Positions 10,301 through 22,700 of a stretch of DNA of 32,982 nucleotides are shown here, in pieces. The notes beneath the pieces were generated by a model. That model had not been told where the DNA came from, did not search any database, and saw only the letters and a list, made by a program, of their open reading frames with translations. The number at the start of each line of letters is the position of its first letter. Positions within the stretch are counted from its first letter, which is position 1. The position numbers and the translations under genes are program-made. Origin of the DNA: Saccoglossus kowalevskii (Eukaryota; Hemichordata; Enteropneusta; Harrimaniidae); assembly GCF_000003605.2 (NCBI RefSeq), contig NW_003136332.1, forward strand, positions 282,837-315,818. The letters run 5' to 3'.

Positions 10301-12308
10301 GAATGTCATTGGCAGAATAAAGAAAGGAATCGCACAAATAAACTGGCTCCACTTTGTATCATGTCTGTCACATGAGTGTAAATAATTTGTTGGCACAGTC
10401 ACTAAAAACTGGATGGAGACTTATCATCGACAATGACTTGTTTATTTCAAAATAACATAGCTGACACAAGTTGTCAACTGTTTGTTTTTACTCAATACAA
10501 AATATTATTTTTGAGGAGAACTGTTTGAAAACTCAGCCTTTTTTGGAACTCTCCATAAGAATTCATTCATGCAGCATTATTTCATAAAAAATAAATAATA
10601 TTCATTATGTTCCAAAAAATTCCATAAGACAACCATAAGTAATCATTGTTTTGTTTTTTCAAAATTTTGAGATAGGACCAAATCCTTTTACCATACAAAC
10701 CATTAGTAAATGGCTCAGAATTCATTATTTTCGTGGGTGTTTGACATTTTTGTCCGAAAAATTAGTTTAATGACCATACTTTTTATATTTATTTTGTGAG
10801 CAACAATATAATATAAAACTATATGGCAATAAGATTTACTGGTAGCCTGTTATCTTACAGATGGACATAGCAGAACTCTCTTTAAAAACTGTTCTGAAAA
10901 AAAAAACTGTGAGCTATATGAGACTAAATAGTATTGACCAATTGGCTATTAAAAATAATTACCATTTATTAGGTGTTTAAAATATGAATTTATAGGGGTT
11001 TCATCCACTAGTTCGCCGTTTACATCCTTAATAATTCAGCTCCCTGTTACTGTGCTTGACAACAAGCTAGACAATCAACAAAGCTAGGGTAGACGATTTG
11101 TGAGCGACAACAAATTAACTGTTCTGATTTGAACTTTTGACCTTTAAGGGTTTCCCCACCGTCACCACTTGAGACCAGTTCATATCTTCGTTTGTATGCA
11201 GATATTTGCTTTAATTTTTGAAATATTTCTCAATGTGTTTTAATTTTGCTTATTTTCCCCAGATTGCTAAGTTTGCACTTACTTGTAACTCGTACAATAT
11301 ATGTGCAGGTATGAGGCAGCCAATGTTGTTTACTCCAGGGGATTTGAGATGCTTTAAAAGTTATGCTTTACTTTATATGGCCAATTAACCAGGGTAATGT
11401 GCAGTGCTGTTGAACAGGACATCGTCAATGATTTGGTCGCTAACTGAAAGTGGCATGATTATAAACTCAATTTCAAAACTTGAACCAAAATCAGTGAACC
11501 TTGTGTGTCCGGTGATTCAGAACAGATCTGTATAAATGCATTGTGTAACGTCTTCAGCATTTCCTGCTGAAGTCAGGCACTGGTAGGTTAATAGAGTTAT
11601 TGTTTTCATTAACCCTCAACATTTATGAACTGCATGGTTAAATGGTTAAATTAATTTTTCTTGACCATTGATAATTTTACAGACCAATTTTACATGTAAA
11701 TTGATGTTTTATACTAAATTTTTTGCTAAATGAATCTTAATTTATTTTATTATGTAGCTATCGATCTACTAACTACCAAGTCCTGAAGTTTAGTAATTTA
11801 GTAGAAGGCAGCAACTTAAATTGTTCATAATTTATTAAACCTACAAAATGTATTGAGTGATGAGCGGCTGGTACCTAACCCCTGACTAATAGACATGTGC
11901 AAGTTTAAGAAATTGTAGCCTGACATAGTAGGATAAATCACGGTTACTAAAAGAACGGTTAGGAAACTTTCTCGGTTCCTTTGTTAGGATGCATGTCTCA
12001 GTATAAACATTCAAATTAAAGGGAATTAGTATACTGCCGAAGTTGCGGCAATCGTAATTTGCATAAAATAACATATTCGTTCATGGACGATTCCATCGAT
12101 TAGAGTTTTGTGTGTGTGTTCGCGATTTATAGAGCATTATCAAGATTTGGTATGAATATGAACACTGAAATAAAAAAAAATATTCAAATTAAAACTGAGT
12201 TTCTTAACCGTTCTTCTAGTAACTTTGGGTTAATGAATCTCTCTGTCCCACCCCCTCTCCACAAACACACACCCGATAGAATGCTGTATTTTGAGCTGGC
12301 AAAATCTA

Positions 12309-12600
12309 AATAATAATAATAATAATAAATTTATTGCACCCCTAGAAATATAACAATGTTTGTAATAAAATATGTGTCATGTATTACTAAAGTAAGATAA
12401 AGCCCACATCCAGATCAACAGCTGCGCAGTAGCAATGAATATTCATTTCAAGTAGTCATGGGGACACTGTCGCTCACAGATTATAAGGCGTAAAATATAC
12501 CCAAATGCCAATCAAGATTAACACAATTCAATAAAATGAATAAACAAACTAAAGAATAATAATGAAGATATGGAGTTCTTTACTCCATTATTCGAGTACA
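12309..12600 (-). mobile_element. Possible 3' end of a LINE or SINE with (TTA)n tail
   Basis: Read on the minus strand, the segment ends GGGGTGCAATAAATTTATTATTATTATTATTA. This is an AATAAA-like signal followed by a short trinucleotide tail, a common ending of non-LTR retroelements. The upstream boundary is not defined and no reverse transcriptase is visible, so any such copy would be heavily 5'-truncated. Confidence 0.35.
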
Positions 12601-12858
12601 CCAACATATAAATTGCCTAAATGAAAACATTAAAACTTTCTCTTGATCTGACATTAGTGACATCTGCAGTGATGATGTGTTGTGTCTATTAATCCTACTA
12701 CTTCACATATAAGACTTTAATGAATTTTTAATTTTCCCATCAATTAGTTTTCACATGAGCTGCCATTACTGATTCACTTCTACTTTTAAGTTGAATGTAA
12801 TATGTGCATGGAAACCAACTTGTGTGATTACTAAATACAAGAACAAGTCGGTAGCCTG

Positions 12859-13073
12859 ATTGGCGATTCGCTCCGCTCAAAAAACATCTTGGCAACGCTG
12901 GGCCAGGAATTTTTTTAGACTTTACCACTTAACTAGAGTGCCAAGTTTGAACTAAATCGACCCAGCCAAAAAAATCACAGAAGAATTAGTACATGAAGAC
13001 ACAGAAAATCATACACACAGACACACACACACACACAATTTTTAGGGCAATCTTCGCGGATCGGATCGCCAAT
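12859..13073. mobile_element. MITE-like element with 18-bp inverted ends and internal (AC)n
   Basis: The left end ATTGGCGATTCGCTCCGC and the reverse complement of the right end ATTGGCGATCCGATCCGC agree at 16 of 18 positions. Inside are a GCCAAGTTTGAACTAAATCG block and an AC-rich microsatellite (13011-13037). No transposase. Confidence 0.6.
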
Positions 13074-13617
13074 AACTTAGATACGATGAGTAGTATTGGT
13101 ATTACATTATGACCTCTGAAATTTCCGGTGTAAACAAATAAGTATAGAAAAAGTAGTATAGTATAATTCAGTCATCCAAGGATTGATTTGTACCTAATCT
13201 GTAGTCTTCAAAAGAATGGTGTCTTTGACTGATTTAACAAACATAGAAGTATTAAGGGCGGGGATGCTGATGGTTTTAATGTGAACAATGGTAAGGGCTG
13301 TTGAGAGATTAAGATGGTATGGGTTTGTATGTAATACAGCGTTTTAAATGACTGAATTATAGTCGTCTGTACTTTTGGTAACCTTTGGCAGCCATTGTAT
13401 GAGTTTAGGTACTGTCACGTCATTTGATTTTCATTTTGGTTTGACAAAAAATGTTGTTCACAGATCGCCACTATCTTGCCATGTACAGTGACAACATTGC
13501 TTTCACTTTACTCTTTCTAGCCAGAACCAGGACATATGAAATATTTAATTGAAGCGTCTTCTCGCCAACCATGGGCAAATAACATAAACAAATGCTGCAT
13601 CTCATACTAGCTGTACA

Positions 13618-13681
13618 TGAATATTCATCAGTGCTGTGATTGGTTCAAACCTGCCACTAGCAGATTTGTTTCCCGCCAAAA
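13618..13681 (+). promoter_or_regulatory. Promoter-like cluster: palindrome, CCAAT box, E2F-like site
   Basis: The palindrome ATGAATATTCAT (13618-13629), an inverted CCAAT box (ATTGG, 13639-13643) and TTTCCCGCCAAAA (13669-13681) fall within 64 bp. The reverse complement of the last contains the classic E2F sequence TTTGGCGGGAAA. A candidate splice donor AG/gtaatt at 13730/13731 could end a non-coding first exon. The cluster lies about 3 kb upstream of the first located PNLDC1 exon, so it may be that gene's promoter. This is an inference from motifs and position. Confidence 0.35.
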
Positions 13682-14842
13682 TTTGGAGCCATATTTTGTT
13701 ATGTTTTCTTTAATTCTCTTTAATTTTTAGGTAATTTTTAGAATAAACATACAGAACTAAATATTCTTTCCAAGATTTAATAAAAAATTGGTAATAATTT
13801 TGGAATCTAACTGGAGTGCTTTTTGTAAATGATATTGACAGATCTGGTGGTCAAAAGTCCTATTTTAATGATCTGTTATACAATAAATACAGTTTAGGGT
13901 TTACTTTTCCTGAATTGGGAGAGATCATGACAATTTCACTGAAAATTCTCTAAGGGTAACTCAAGGTATTGCTGGACATCATTCTGTTAAGTTAATTGGT
14001 AACAAATTATAGACCCCAAAATGTCTCAAATTGTCTTTTTTTCTTCAGAATTTCAAAATTAGCCATCACTGTCACAGAAATAACGAAGTTACTGTGTCAA
14101 AAGTGTGCTTCCCTGCATTCGCCTGTAAAATTTATTGTAGAAAAAATATTTGTTCATATATTACAGCTTTTCTGAGAAATATTCAGTCAGTAAAAAGAAG
14201 GAGGTCTTGAACTTTGGTGTCTAGATTGAGCAAAATCTGAATGAAAGTGTTTTGCAAGCTGCAAGCCCATCTTAAAATACAGAATCACTGTAATAAATAT
14301 ACAAAACGTTCAGGCTGTCATACAACATCATATTGTATATCTCTTACATGTACGTTAGTGCAGCAACAATATACTAGTATTACGTAAGAGGAAAGCGTGT
14401 TTAAACGGCTCCATTCATAGAAGGCGCATTCACTCTGGACTTCCTATTACCAAATCATGTCAATGTAATTTACAATAAAAAGCATATACAGACCACCTGT
14501 TGTTACTTGGGCGTAGCTGACTCACTCAAAATACAATTATGTTGTACTGGATAATAGATTTATGTGTTGCATTTTTATTCAGAGGATTGACTGCCTGCAG
14601 GGGGTAGGGATCAAGGACCTCTAATTGTGTCTGACCTTAGAGTTACCTCAGCTACATATGTATAACCACACCCTAAACTAGTGAGTGGTGTCCTGCAAGG
14701 TTCGGATGTAGAGTAAATAATCTTTATACCAGTATATCATACAATGTATATTCCTAGGTACTGTTACTGATCAAAGTTATTGACTAACAGAGCCTTGAAA
14801 ATAAATAATTCACTACCTATACTGCTGAACATGTTCTTATAA

Positions 14843-15057
14843 CCTTTTCACCACCAGACTTTCATGCCCAAATTCTTCTGCACTGTTTTTTATATATATT
14901 TCTGCAAATGAACAAATTTTGAAACCAACAGACAAAATTTGAGTAAATTTTTAGTTTGAACTCAACAAATTTGGTTATTATTGTTCCAATCTTCTGAATG
15001 AAAGTGCAGACTATTTTGTAAATTTGTGATGAAAAGTGGGAACTGGTGATGAAAAAG
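14843..15057 (-). mobile_element. MITE family A copy 1 (inverted)
   Basis: Starts CCTTTTCACCACCAG and ends CTGGTGATGAAAAAG. The right part, reverse-complemented, matches the left part of the copies at 22124 and 29994 (TTTTCATCACAAATT, AGTCTGCACTTT), so this copy is in the opposite orientation. TTAA follows it and ATAA precedes it. Confidence 0.7.
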
Positions 15058-15229
15058 TTAAAGAATCAGGTGCATGAAAATGAAAACACACGTTTATTTA
15101 TTTTTACTTTAAAAATTCTGTAACTAGAATTTTTTTAAAAAAAATTACATATTGACATGCACATTAGAACGTGACACAAACAATGATCAGAAACATGATT
15201 TTTTTTTCTGTACATACATGTAGTCAAAC

Positions 15230-15407
15230 ACAGCAACAAATGTGTTTTATTCTGAACTTTAAATCTTCTGGCAAAAAATAAATACAGTGTAAAATTGAAG
15301 TGTACTATTGGTTGGGAAATCCAGCAAACAAGATGGTTTTTAATTGGATGATCATGGTAGGGTTGATCAACCAATCAGAGCCTACCTTCTAAGCCTTATA
15401 GAACTAA
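15230..15407 (+). repeat. Dispersed repeat family C, copy 1
   Basis: Matches 18590-18782 in order: CAACAAATGT, TTTAA(A/G)TCTTCTGGCAAA, ACTATTGGTTGG, TCATGGTAG(G/A)GTTGA, AAGCCT(T/C)ATAGA. No inverted ends noticed. Function unknown. Confidence 0.6.
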
Positions 15408-16299
15408 CAGGACAATACTGAATTAAAAGTCAGTGGTCGCCTTGAACGTATGAATTTTGTGTAACATTTGTCATTTACATATGTGTTGGAAGGCACTGAT
15501 ATCAAACGCGCCATGTAATTACAACCACCGCTTTTTAATTATGAATCTATGCAAATTAGCAATAAACTCAATCATTGAAAAACTGACAACTTTAAACCAA
15601 GTTGGTTGTCAAAGTAGAGTGGGTGTGGATTTTTAGAATCAACAAGGGATCATTGTAAAAAATAATGAATTGTTTTTGATGATCTGCCAGGTACATGCCA
15701 TGTATACAGCGTGTTGGTAGGAGTTACGATTCAAAACAACATGATGCTTATAAAAATAAAAATTCGATAAATTCTCTGTGGGGTCTACATGCCGACTTGA
15801 CAACTTGTACAAGAATGTGAAACAAACTTATTTTCTGAATAGAGTTTTGGGCTGCCTCGTATATCAGTCTTCTGAATCGCATGATTGTACAGCATAATTA
15901 CTAGGTTATGAAAGCTGACTCGAGATAAAATGTTGAGACTGTAGGTCATTTATTGCCAGTGTTCTCATCAACTATGCATATTAAATGATGCAGGTGAAAC
16001 TGTACTCAAGAGTTACATGGTCTACTTATGATGTCACTCTAAGTTTGTTATCATTCATAGTCAATGTAATTGACCTACATCAAGCTCCAGGTAGCTCAAG
16101 GAATAAAGTATAATCCAAAGTTTGCTCAATGTTTCTTCTTTTAGTTCCCATTCAGATATAGAGACCTACATGTACGGATTGATCCCTGCATGCATCCATC
16201 TGTCCGTCCGTATCCACCTGCACCGATTGTTCAAACTTAACCTATACATCATTTATAGAACATATTCACATACAATTGTTTCATATGGGGTTGAATTGT

Positions 16300-16338
16300 T
16301 CCATCGGTTTAGAAAGTATGAGACAATTACCCATCCAG
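16300..16338 (+). repeat. Short repeat shared with 24851-24890
   Basis: GGTTTAGAAAGTATGAGACAATTACCCATCCA is nearly identical to sequence at 24857-24889. The rest of the two neighbourhoods was not alignable by eye. It lies within an 83-codon open frame, which is therefore probably repeat-derived. Confidence 0.5.
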
Positions 16339-16387
16339 GTAAAACTATTGACAGAAATTTGTTCCCCTTATAATGGAGACACCTTAA

Positions 16388-16605
16388 TCTTTTCACGACT
16401 AGCTCCCTCTTTTTATTACAAATTCACAAAATAGCCCCATTTATAAATCTGCATATTCTTTCGGAAGATTGGGACAAAAATAGCCAAATTATTTGAGTAA
16501 AAGCTGAAAATTGACTCAGTTAGGGTTCATTTCTAGTAATATTGAAAAAATGTGAGAAAAACATGCAGAAAAATTTGGGCTAGAAGGTCTGGTGGTGAAA
16601 ATGAT
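16388..16605 (+). mobile_element. MITE family A copy 2
   Basis: Begins TCTTTTCACGACTAG after TTAA and ends GGTCTGGTGGTGAAAA. It shares ATTACAAATTCACAAAATAG, AGATTGGGACAAAAATAGCC and AGGGTTCATTTCTAG with copy 3. It ends only about 70 bp upstream of the first located PNLDC1 exon. Confidence 0.7.
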
Positions 16606-16675
16606 ATATTTTCACTATTCTGAAACTAGATCTCAGATATGTGTGGGCAATTACTATTTTTTCTTTTGGTTACAG

Positions 16676-16751
16676 GTATGAAGTTAACACATACAATTTT
16701 TATTTGTTTCCGATTGCATGTTCTACGATAGATGTACGGTTCTGTTGTCAG
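16676..16751 (+). CDS. PNLDC1: PNLDC1 exon A (first exon found)
   Basis: The acceptor follows ttcttttggttacag. One base completes an upstream codon, then YEVNTYNFYLFP and an end in FCCQ. This matches the HSCNFYLFP to FSFQ segment of human PNLDC1. The donor is gtacac, a weak non-consensus GTAC type. The preceding exon must end with two bases of a split codon; I could not find it. Confidence 0.88.
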
Positions 16752-19700
16752 GTACACTTTTAATATTCAAGTATAAATGAAATTTTGAAATAAAATCTTG
16801 ATTTGTCAGTGTCACTGTCTCTTCTTCTCTCCTCTTATATTTTATATGCTTCATTCCATTCCTCTGTTCCTCTCCATATACCTCTTATACTTTCCTGCTC
16901 TGTTGCCCTCTACCAGTGTCCTATTCATCTTTCTTTTCCCATTCCCTCCTACATTTCCTCCCCTCACTGCTCTCCCTCCTACTCCCTCACTCCCTCCCTC
17001 CCATCCTCACTCACTCATCCTGTTCTCCCTTCTTTAATTTCCTCTCCACTCCTATCAAATCACCTGTAATGCATAGACACAACTATAGACATTGTTACTT
17101 TACTGTTACATTGTTACTTTACTGTTACATTGTTACTTTACTGTTACATTGTTACTTTACTGTTACATTGTTACTTTACTGTTAAATTGTTTTGGTGGCC
17201 ATATCAGTTACTCATTGAGTTACCAATGCATGTAGTATACTGCTTGGTATTTGCATTTTCTGAAACCATACTTTCATTTATTCATTTCAACTAATTAATG
17301 CAAAGTCACTGATATGAGTTGATGTTTCAATTTCTAGGCCTCCTGTTTAGAATTTCTGTGTCAGCATCATCTAGATTTTAACAAGGTAAATTGATTATTA
17401 AATTTATTATTAAGTTTTCCTGTGAACTTTGTTTCAAACTTTTAACAACACTGGGTCAATGGTCCATCCCTTTTCTCCTTTTTAAATAGTTTGATAGATA
17501 TATATATATGAAATGAACTATTTACTTGGATTCACTCCTGTACAGAATTATTCTGCCGCAGCAATTTTGAACAGTACTGATTTTTCACAAATCCTTGCAT
17601 CTCATGAAAATTTCTGCTTACAACATGATCTAAATCCTACTTTAAGCCAATAAACTTTTCTTTGTGTTTAGTGCTGAACTTTTTTGCTAAGTACAAAACA
17701 AATATTCGGTTGGTGTCCATGAAAACTTATGTACAATTTTACCGTAATATTAGGTTTTGAGGGCTGCCAAGTCAAAAAAGTACACTAAATGAATGGCCAG
17801 AATGAGCATGTTTCATACAGATTAAAAAAAAAAACAGTTGTAAATGTTCATATGATTAAATTAAAAAAATAAGAGGTCGATGAAATAATAAACTGGAGTT
17901 TGGATGCTGAATTATGATTGAAAAATATGTATTTACCGCAATCTTCTAAAATTCAAACCATAAAATATTTCACATAATAATCCTAAAACCCTAATAAAGC
18001 TTTAGAAATGATCTAAAAGTCTCCAAATGTTTTTTTTTCTCTCATGAAGTTTATGTATGAAGGGATTCCTTATCTGAATAAAGACCAAGAATCAGAGTTA
18101 AGACAACAACTACACATACAGCCATCTCTAATAACGAAGTAAGTTAGAAAAAAACAAATATCCAGTTTTGTTGATGTTTGAACTATAGAGGGCACTGTTT
18201 TGAGTAATGTAATGTTCTTTACAGTGATGTAGATAACAAACTACTGAGAATGTATTCATCAATAATTAGTGAGTGGGTGCAGAATGCCAACGAGAATGAA
18301 GAATTAATCGTACAGGGATCAGAAGGTAGGAATCATAAAGTACTAAGATGACAATTTAGATTTTAATACTACCATGTCATTACAAGTAACTTGTGTAGTA
18401 TCAGTTTTATTCCTTTAAAAAACTGTTGATTAAAATCAATCATTTTTAGTCTCACTGGCTCAATATTATTCTTATAAGATTATTTTGGTATGCTTGCCAC
18501 AAAGTTTGAGGTGGAAAAAAAAACAAAAGTGCAGTTTACTCAGTGTTTAGACTATAGAGGGCACTGTTTTCAATTTTTCAGTGGTTTAATGGTACAACAA
18601 ATGTATTTTGTCCTAAATTTTAAGTCTTCTGGCAAAGAAAAATGCTGCGTATGGTTCAATCTCAATTGAATTAATTTACAGATTCACTATTGGTTGGTAA
18701 ATTCAACTGCTTCTAATGTGGCTGTTCATGGTAGAGTTGAGCAACACATCAGGGCCAATCTTATAAGCCTCATAGAGCAGTTTGTGGAAATGTGAAATAA
18801 GATCTTAATTTAAATGCACTTAGATTTATTCTCTCAACAGCATTACAAGCGTTTTATAGCTCACTGAAAATAGAAGCCATTTTAAGAAGACAGATGCGAG
18901 ACATATGGACCAGTACTAATGATCTAGGACAGGTGAGAATTTGGCTCTTACATTTTTTTATGACCTATATTTTTATTAGCACAGAAGCATGACGTGTGAT
19001 TTTCCTGAATTACCTGGGCATGGTATATGTGTGCTCACCTCTTGTCAGGAAGATCGTGGGTGTAATTCCCAACAAACTGCCAGCTCAGCAGTGTAAATTA
19101 GAGTACTGTAAAATGACTAATTTTCACTGGGTTTAAATTTCACTGATTTGCCATTTCAGGCATATTCTTTGGGTTTTAAATTCACGGTTTTATCATTTAG
19201 ATTATGTGTTCTATGCTAAATTTTACATATTCACTGGGTTTTAATTTAGCGCATTTTCCAGTCAGCGAAATGAGCCAAATTAAAACCAAGTGAATAATTA
19301 ACCCCTTTACAGTACCATAAAAAAATTTGTCTACTCTAACAGTAGATTTTCGTATTTATTGGCTTCTAAATCATTTTTCATTCCCCCTAAAATTTCGTCC
19401 ACCTCAGACAAAAATGGTTGAAATGATGGCCATGGAGCTTAGAGCACTGGAAAAATCAAAACATCATGCAAATGGTTTGATACAAAAATAATTTTACTGT
19501 GTGATATCTGAAAGAGTTATAACAGCTAACAGACATTATAATAATAAATGAAATGTATTTACCTATTTGGGCAATAAATCTGCAAGTCTTTTTCACAGAA
19601 CTAAGGGACAACATCAAAAGTTCAATGTAGGATAAAAAACTTAATTTCTTTAGTTTTTTCCCAAAGCCCCCTACCCCCCACTGAAACTTAATTGATAAAT

Positions 19701-22700
19701 ATTGACCATGGCGTCAGACTACATTCACCATTAAATACAAATTGATAATTCGGCAGTAGTATGGCATACCAGTTGGTTGTCGGGGAGGGGGGGTGTAAAA
19801 AGACTTTACACTCGGACCAAACCATTTTCTCGTCTTGAATGTGTTTTTTTCATTTTCTGTTATTTTTGTCCATGATTGGATAGAAAAAAAAAAACGAATT
19901 ACAAATACTCCAAGAAAATGTTGACTTCATTAAGAAATAAAATCGTTTTTGTAGGATAGAAACTTTTTGAGGTCAAAACTCCCCACCCCTAAACTAAAGC
20001 AAATAAGTTTTTTATCCAACATCGATCTTTTGACGTCGTCCCTAACTCAGTCATATTCTAAATCTATTTATTTTTTGTTTTATTTTTGGCCAAATTGATG
20101 ATGTTTCAACTAAAATGTTGCTTTCTGACAACCAATTATTTGAAAATGGTAACAATTTTAGAGTTATTACAGTACATACTATCTTGACCACCAAACAAGT
20201 GAGTAATAGTTTTGTGATAATGGTGTCTTATCCACTGGAGACAATAAAAACTTTAGCCCTGTGTGCTGTTCTCAGTACTTACTGATAATGTATCCTCATC
20301 ATAGAGTACATTCTTGTAAAGCAGGTTGTCCACACAATAATGGTTCAAATCATTCTAGTGTGCCCTCATAATAACTGGGCACCAAGATCTGTAGTCAGGC
20401 CTTTTTGCCTGTTGATCTGAGTTATAACAAAAAACATAGATGAAAGTTCAAAGATAAATTCTGATGGGAAATACTGTGGGTGAGTCGGTTGATGTAAGAG
20501 ATTGTGTCTTCTACAGATAGTTGTGAAGAAAGTATCAAATATAGTAAGAAAAGAATTAGAAAAATCTGAAGGTTTTTTGGAAGAAAGGTAAACAATTGCT
20601 AGTTTATTTTAATATTTAATATATAACTTAGGTTATGCATTTTAATAAAATTTGTTTTATACTGGTCATCACATACAATGTATTATTAATGGTTTAATAT
20701 ATTTAATAAAATTGTGAAATTTTGAATCGGTGAAATATTAAATTATTACTAAGTTCTTTAAACATTTCATGGAATCTATTGCTACTAACACACCCTCACG
20801 TTTGAAAACAGTTGATATGTCAATTTTGTGAAAATTGTGATATTTTGAATCAGTGAAATATTAAATTGTTAGTAAGTTCTTTAGGCATTTCATGAAATCT
20901 TGTCACTACTAAAACAAAAAGGTATGAAAACAGTTGATATATCATTTTAGTTTAGCAGTGTTCATTTTTTTCAGCCTGTGTATACATTTCACACACACAA
21001 AAAATCATGATAAAAAAAATAAATAAAAAAAAAAGTTTCTTCGAGGCTATTTGATTATTTTTTCAACCGCATTTACTTTCACGGGTCTTCAGTGGTCAAA
21101 CAGTATTGTTATTTCTTGAAATGTTTTACTTGTTGATGTTAGTTTTTATACTCTGAGGAAAACACTAATACCATATTTGCTATTAGTTTATGACACATAA
21201 ATAACATTATTATTGGTTCAGTATATTTTAATTTGCAATTTAGGTTTATTAGATATTTCCTTTTAATAGAGCAAATACAGTTGTGATGCTGTTTTAAATA
21301 CTGGAATATCAGCAGCCAAGTCATGAATAATTGGACTGAGGTTTTAAACTTGTATTGTCAGCAAAACTTAGTTCAATACCTTTTTAATTTTGAGTAATTT
21401 AACCAAAAATCAATATATTGCGCTGTTTATTTACTAAATTATTATTTTATTTTTCACTACAATAAATCCATGCATTGGTGTTTAAATTGTACTTCAAGAG
21501 CATGCTAAACACAACTCACCTTGGAAGTATGTAACGTTTGATGCTCACTCAGATGCAAGTAGTCGTTCTATAAATTCATAAATTTATAATATAGCCCATA
21601 TCGAACAAAGAATCCTGCATTTGATTTTGTGACTTGATGGCACCCTATTTAGATTCTGAAAACTCAATCACAACCAAATCTTCAAAGCTGCTTAGTGTGG
21701 CGGATATCTTGCAATTGCACCAATTTTTGCATTTAATGTGAAATACTTTTTTTTTAATAGCTGGAATTAATTTTCGCTGAAAAGACTTTTTGGGCGTTTT
21801 GTATGGAAGTTATTTTCACTGATTTTTGACAAGTTGAATGTAAAATATAGGAAAAATAGTGTATTCGCTGGATTTTATTTTCACTGAATCATTCCTTTAG
21901 CGAAAATTAATTCCAAGCGAAAATAAAGTATTTCACAGTATTACAGTACACATATTACTTTGCATGTTAAAGGCTTCAAACAAAATTTTGCCAACAATAC
22001 GGTACAACTTTAATATGGCTGATTATTAAAACCCACTCATCATTATATCTACAATATATACTATACAAGGCAGTAATATAGTAGTAAATATATGCAACCC
22101 GCCATAATTATGATTGATTATAACCTTTTCACCACCAGTTCCCTCTTTTCATCACAAATTCACAAAATAGTTCTGTTTATAGTCTGCACTTTTCTTCAGA
22201 AGATTGGGGCAAAAATAGCCAAATTTTTTGAGTTAAAACTGAAAATGAGAATGAACGCTGTTGGCTTCAAAATTAAGGTTCATTTCTAGAAATATTGAAG
22301 CTTATAAGAAAGAAATGCAGGAAAATTTGGGCCAGAAAGTCTGGTGGTGAAAAGGTTAAAGTTTGAACTATGCTTCCCAATTTATCATTTGGTGATATGT
22401 ATTTATAATAATTATGATTTTGCTTTCAGGATACTGGATAAACTTTTAGGATTTTCAAAAGTAATTGGAACTTTAATTGAAACTAAAAAGGTACAAAATA
22501 AGTGTATGCTTTCAAACAGTCCACACACATCATCTATCAACAGTTGCTTAAAGAATCAAAGCAATCAGACCTGCAGTTTTTAAAAAGAAGTCAAACATTT
22601 CACTTTTTATCGAAAACGACAAAAATATCCACCAAAATTAGAAAATTAAAGATATTATCATGAAATGAACAAATCTAAGAGAGATCCACCCAAGGTACAT

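Larger units (their letters stand above)
9015..16675. other. Region expected to hold missing PNLDC1 5' exons; none recognised
   Basis: I read this stretch in three plus-strand frames for a D-x-E-F motif and for the F-x-x-C-Q-x-G segment that should precede exon A, and found neither. Well-formed splice-bounded pieces without family similarity occur at 9014-9050 (ttttctgcag/gtaagt) and 11265-11309 (ttttccccag/gtatga). Repeats are listed separately. Confidence 0.4.

Noticed and set aside
11265-11309. Piece with strong acceptor ttttccccag and donor gtatga
   Set aside because: The translations (KFALTCNSYNICA and another frame) do not match any expected PNLDC1 segment, and no neighbouring exon was found.
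13515-13619. Open stretch after acceptor ctctttctag (PEPGHMKYLIEASS and onward)
   Set aside because: It is under 30 codons, ends in a stop, has no recognisable homology and no partner exon.
16122-16373. 83-codon plus-strand frame containing S-D-I-E-T-Y, near where the PNLDC1 D-x-E exon should lie
   Set aside because: Only DIE matches, no F-T-G-L follows, the phase does not join exon A, and part of it (16300-16338) is a repeat shared with 24857-24889.
16798-17185. Three overlapping plus-strand frames of 79-89 codons
   Set aside because: All arise from the stop-poor CT-rich tract and the minisatellite.
18990-19075. tRNA-SINE head-like sequence (GTGGGTGTAATTCCC resembling a B box)
   Set aside because: The A box is not convincing, no cloverleaf can be drawn, and no tail or target duplication was seen.
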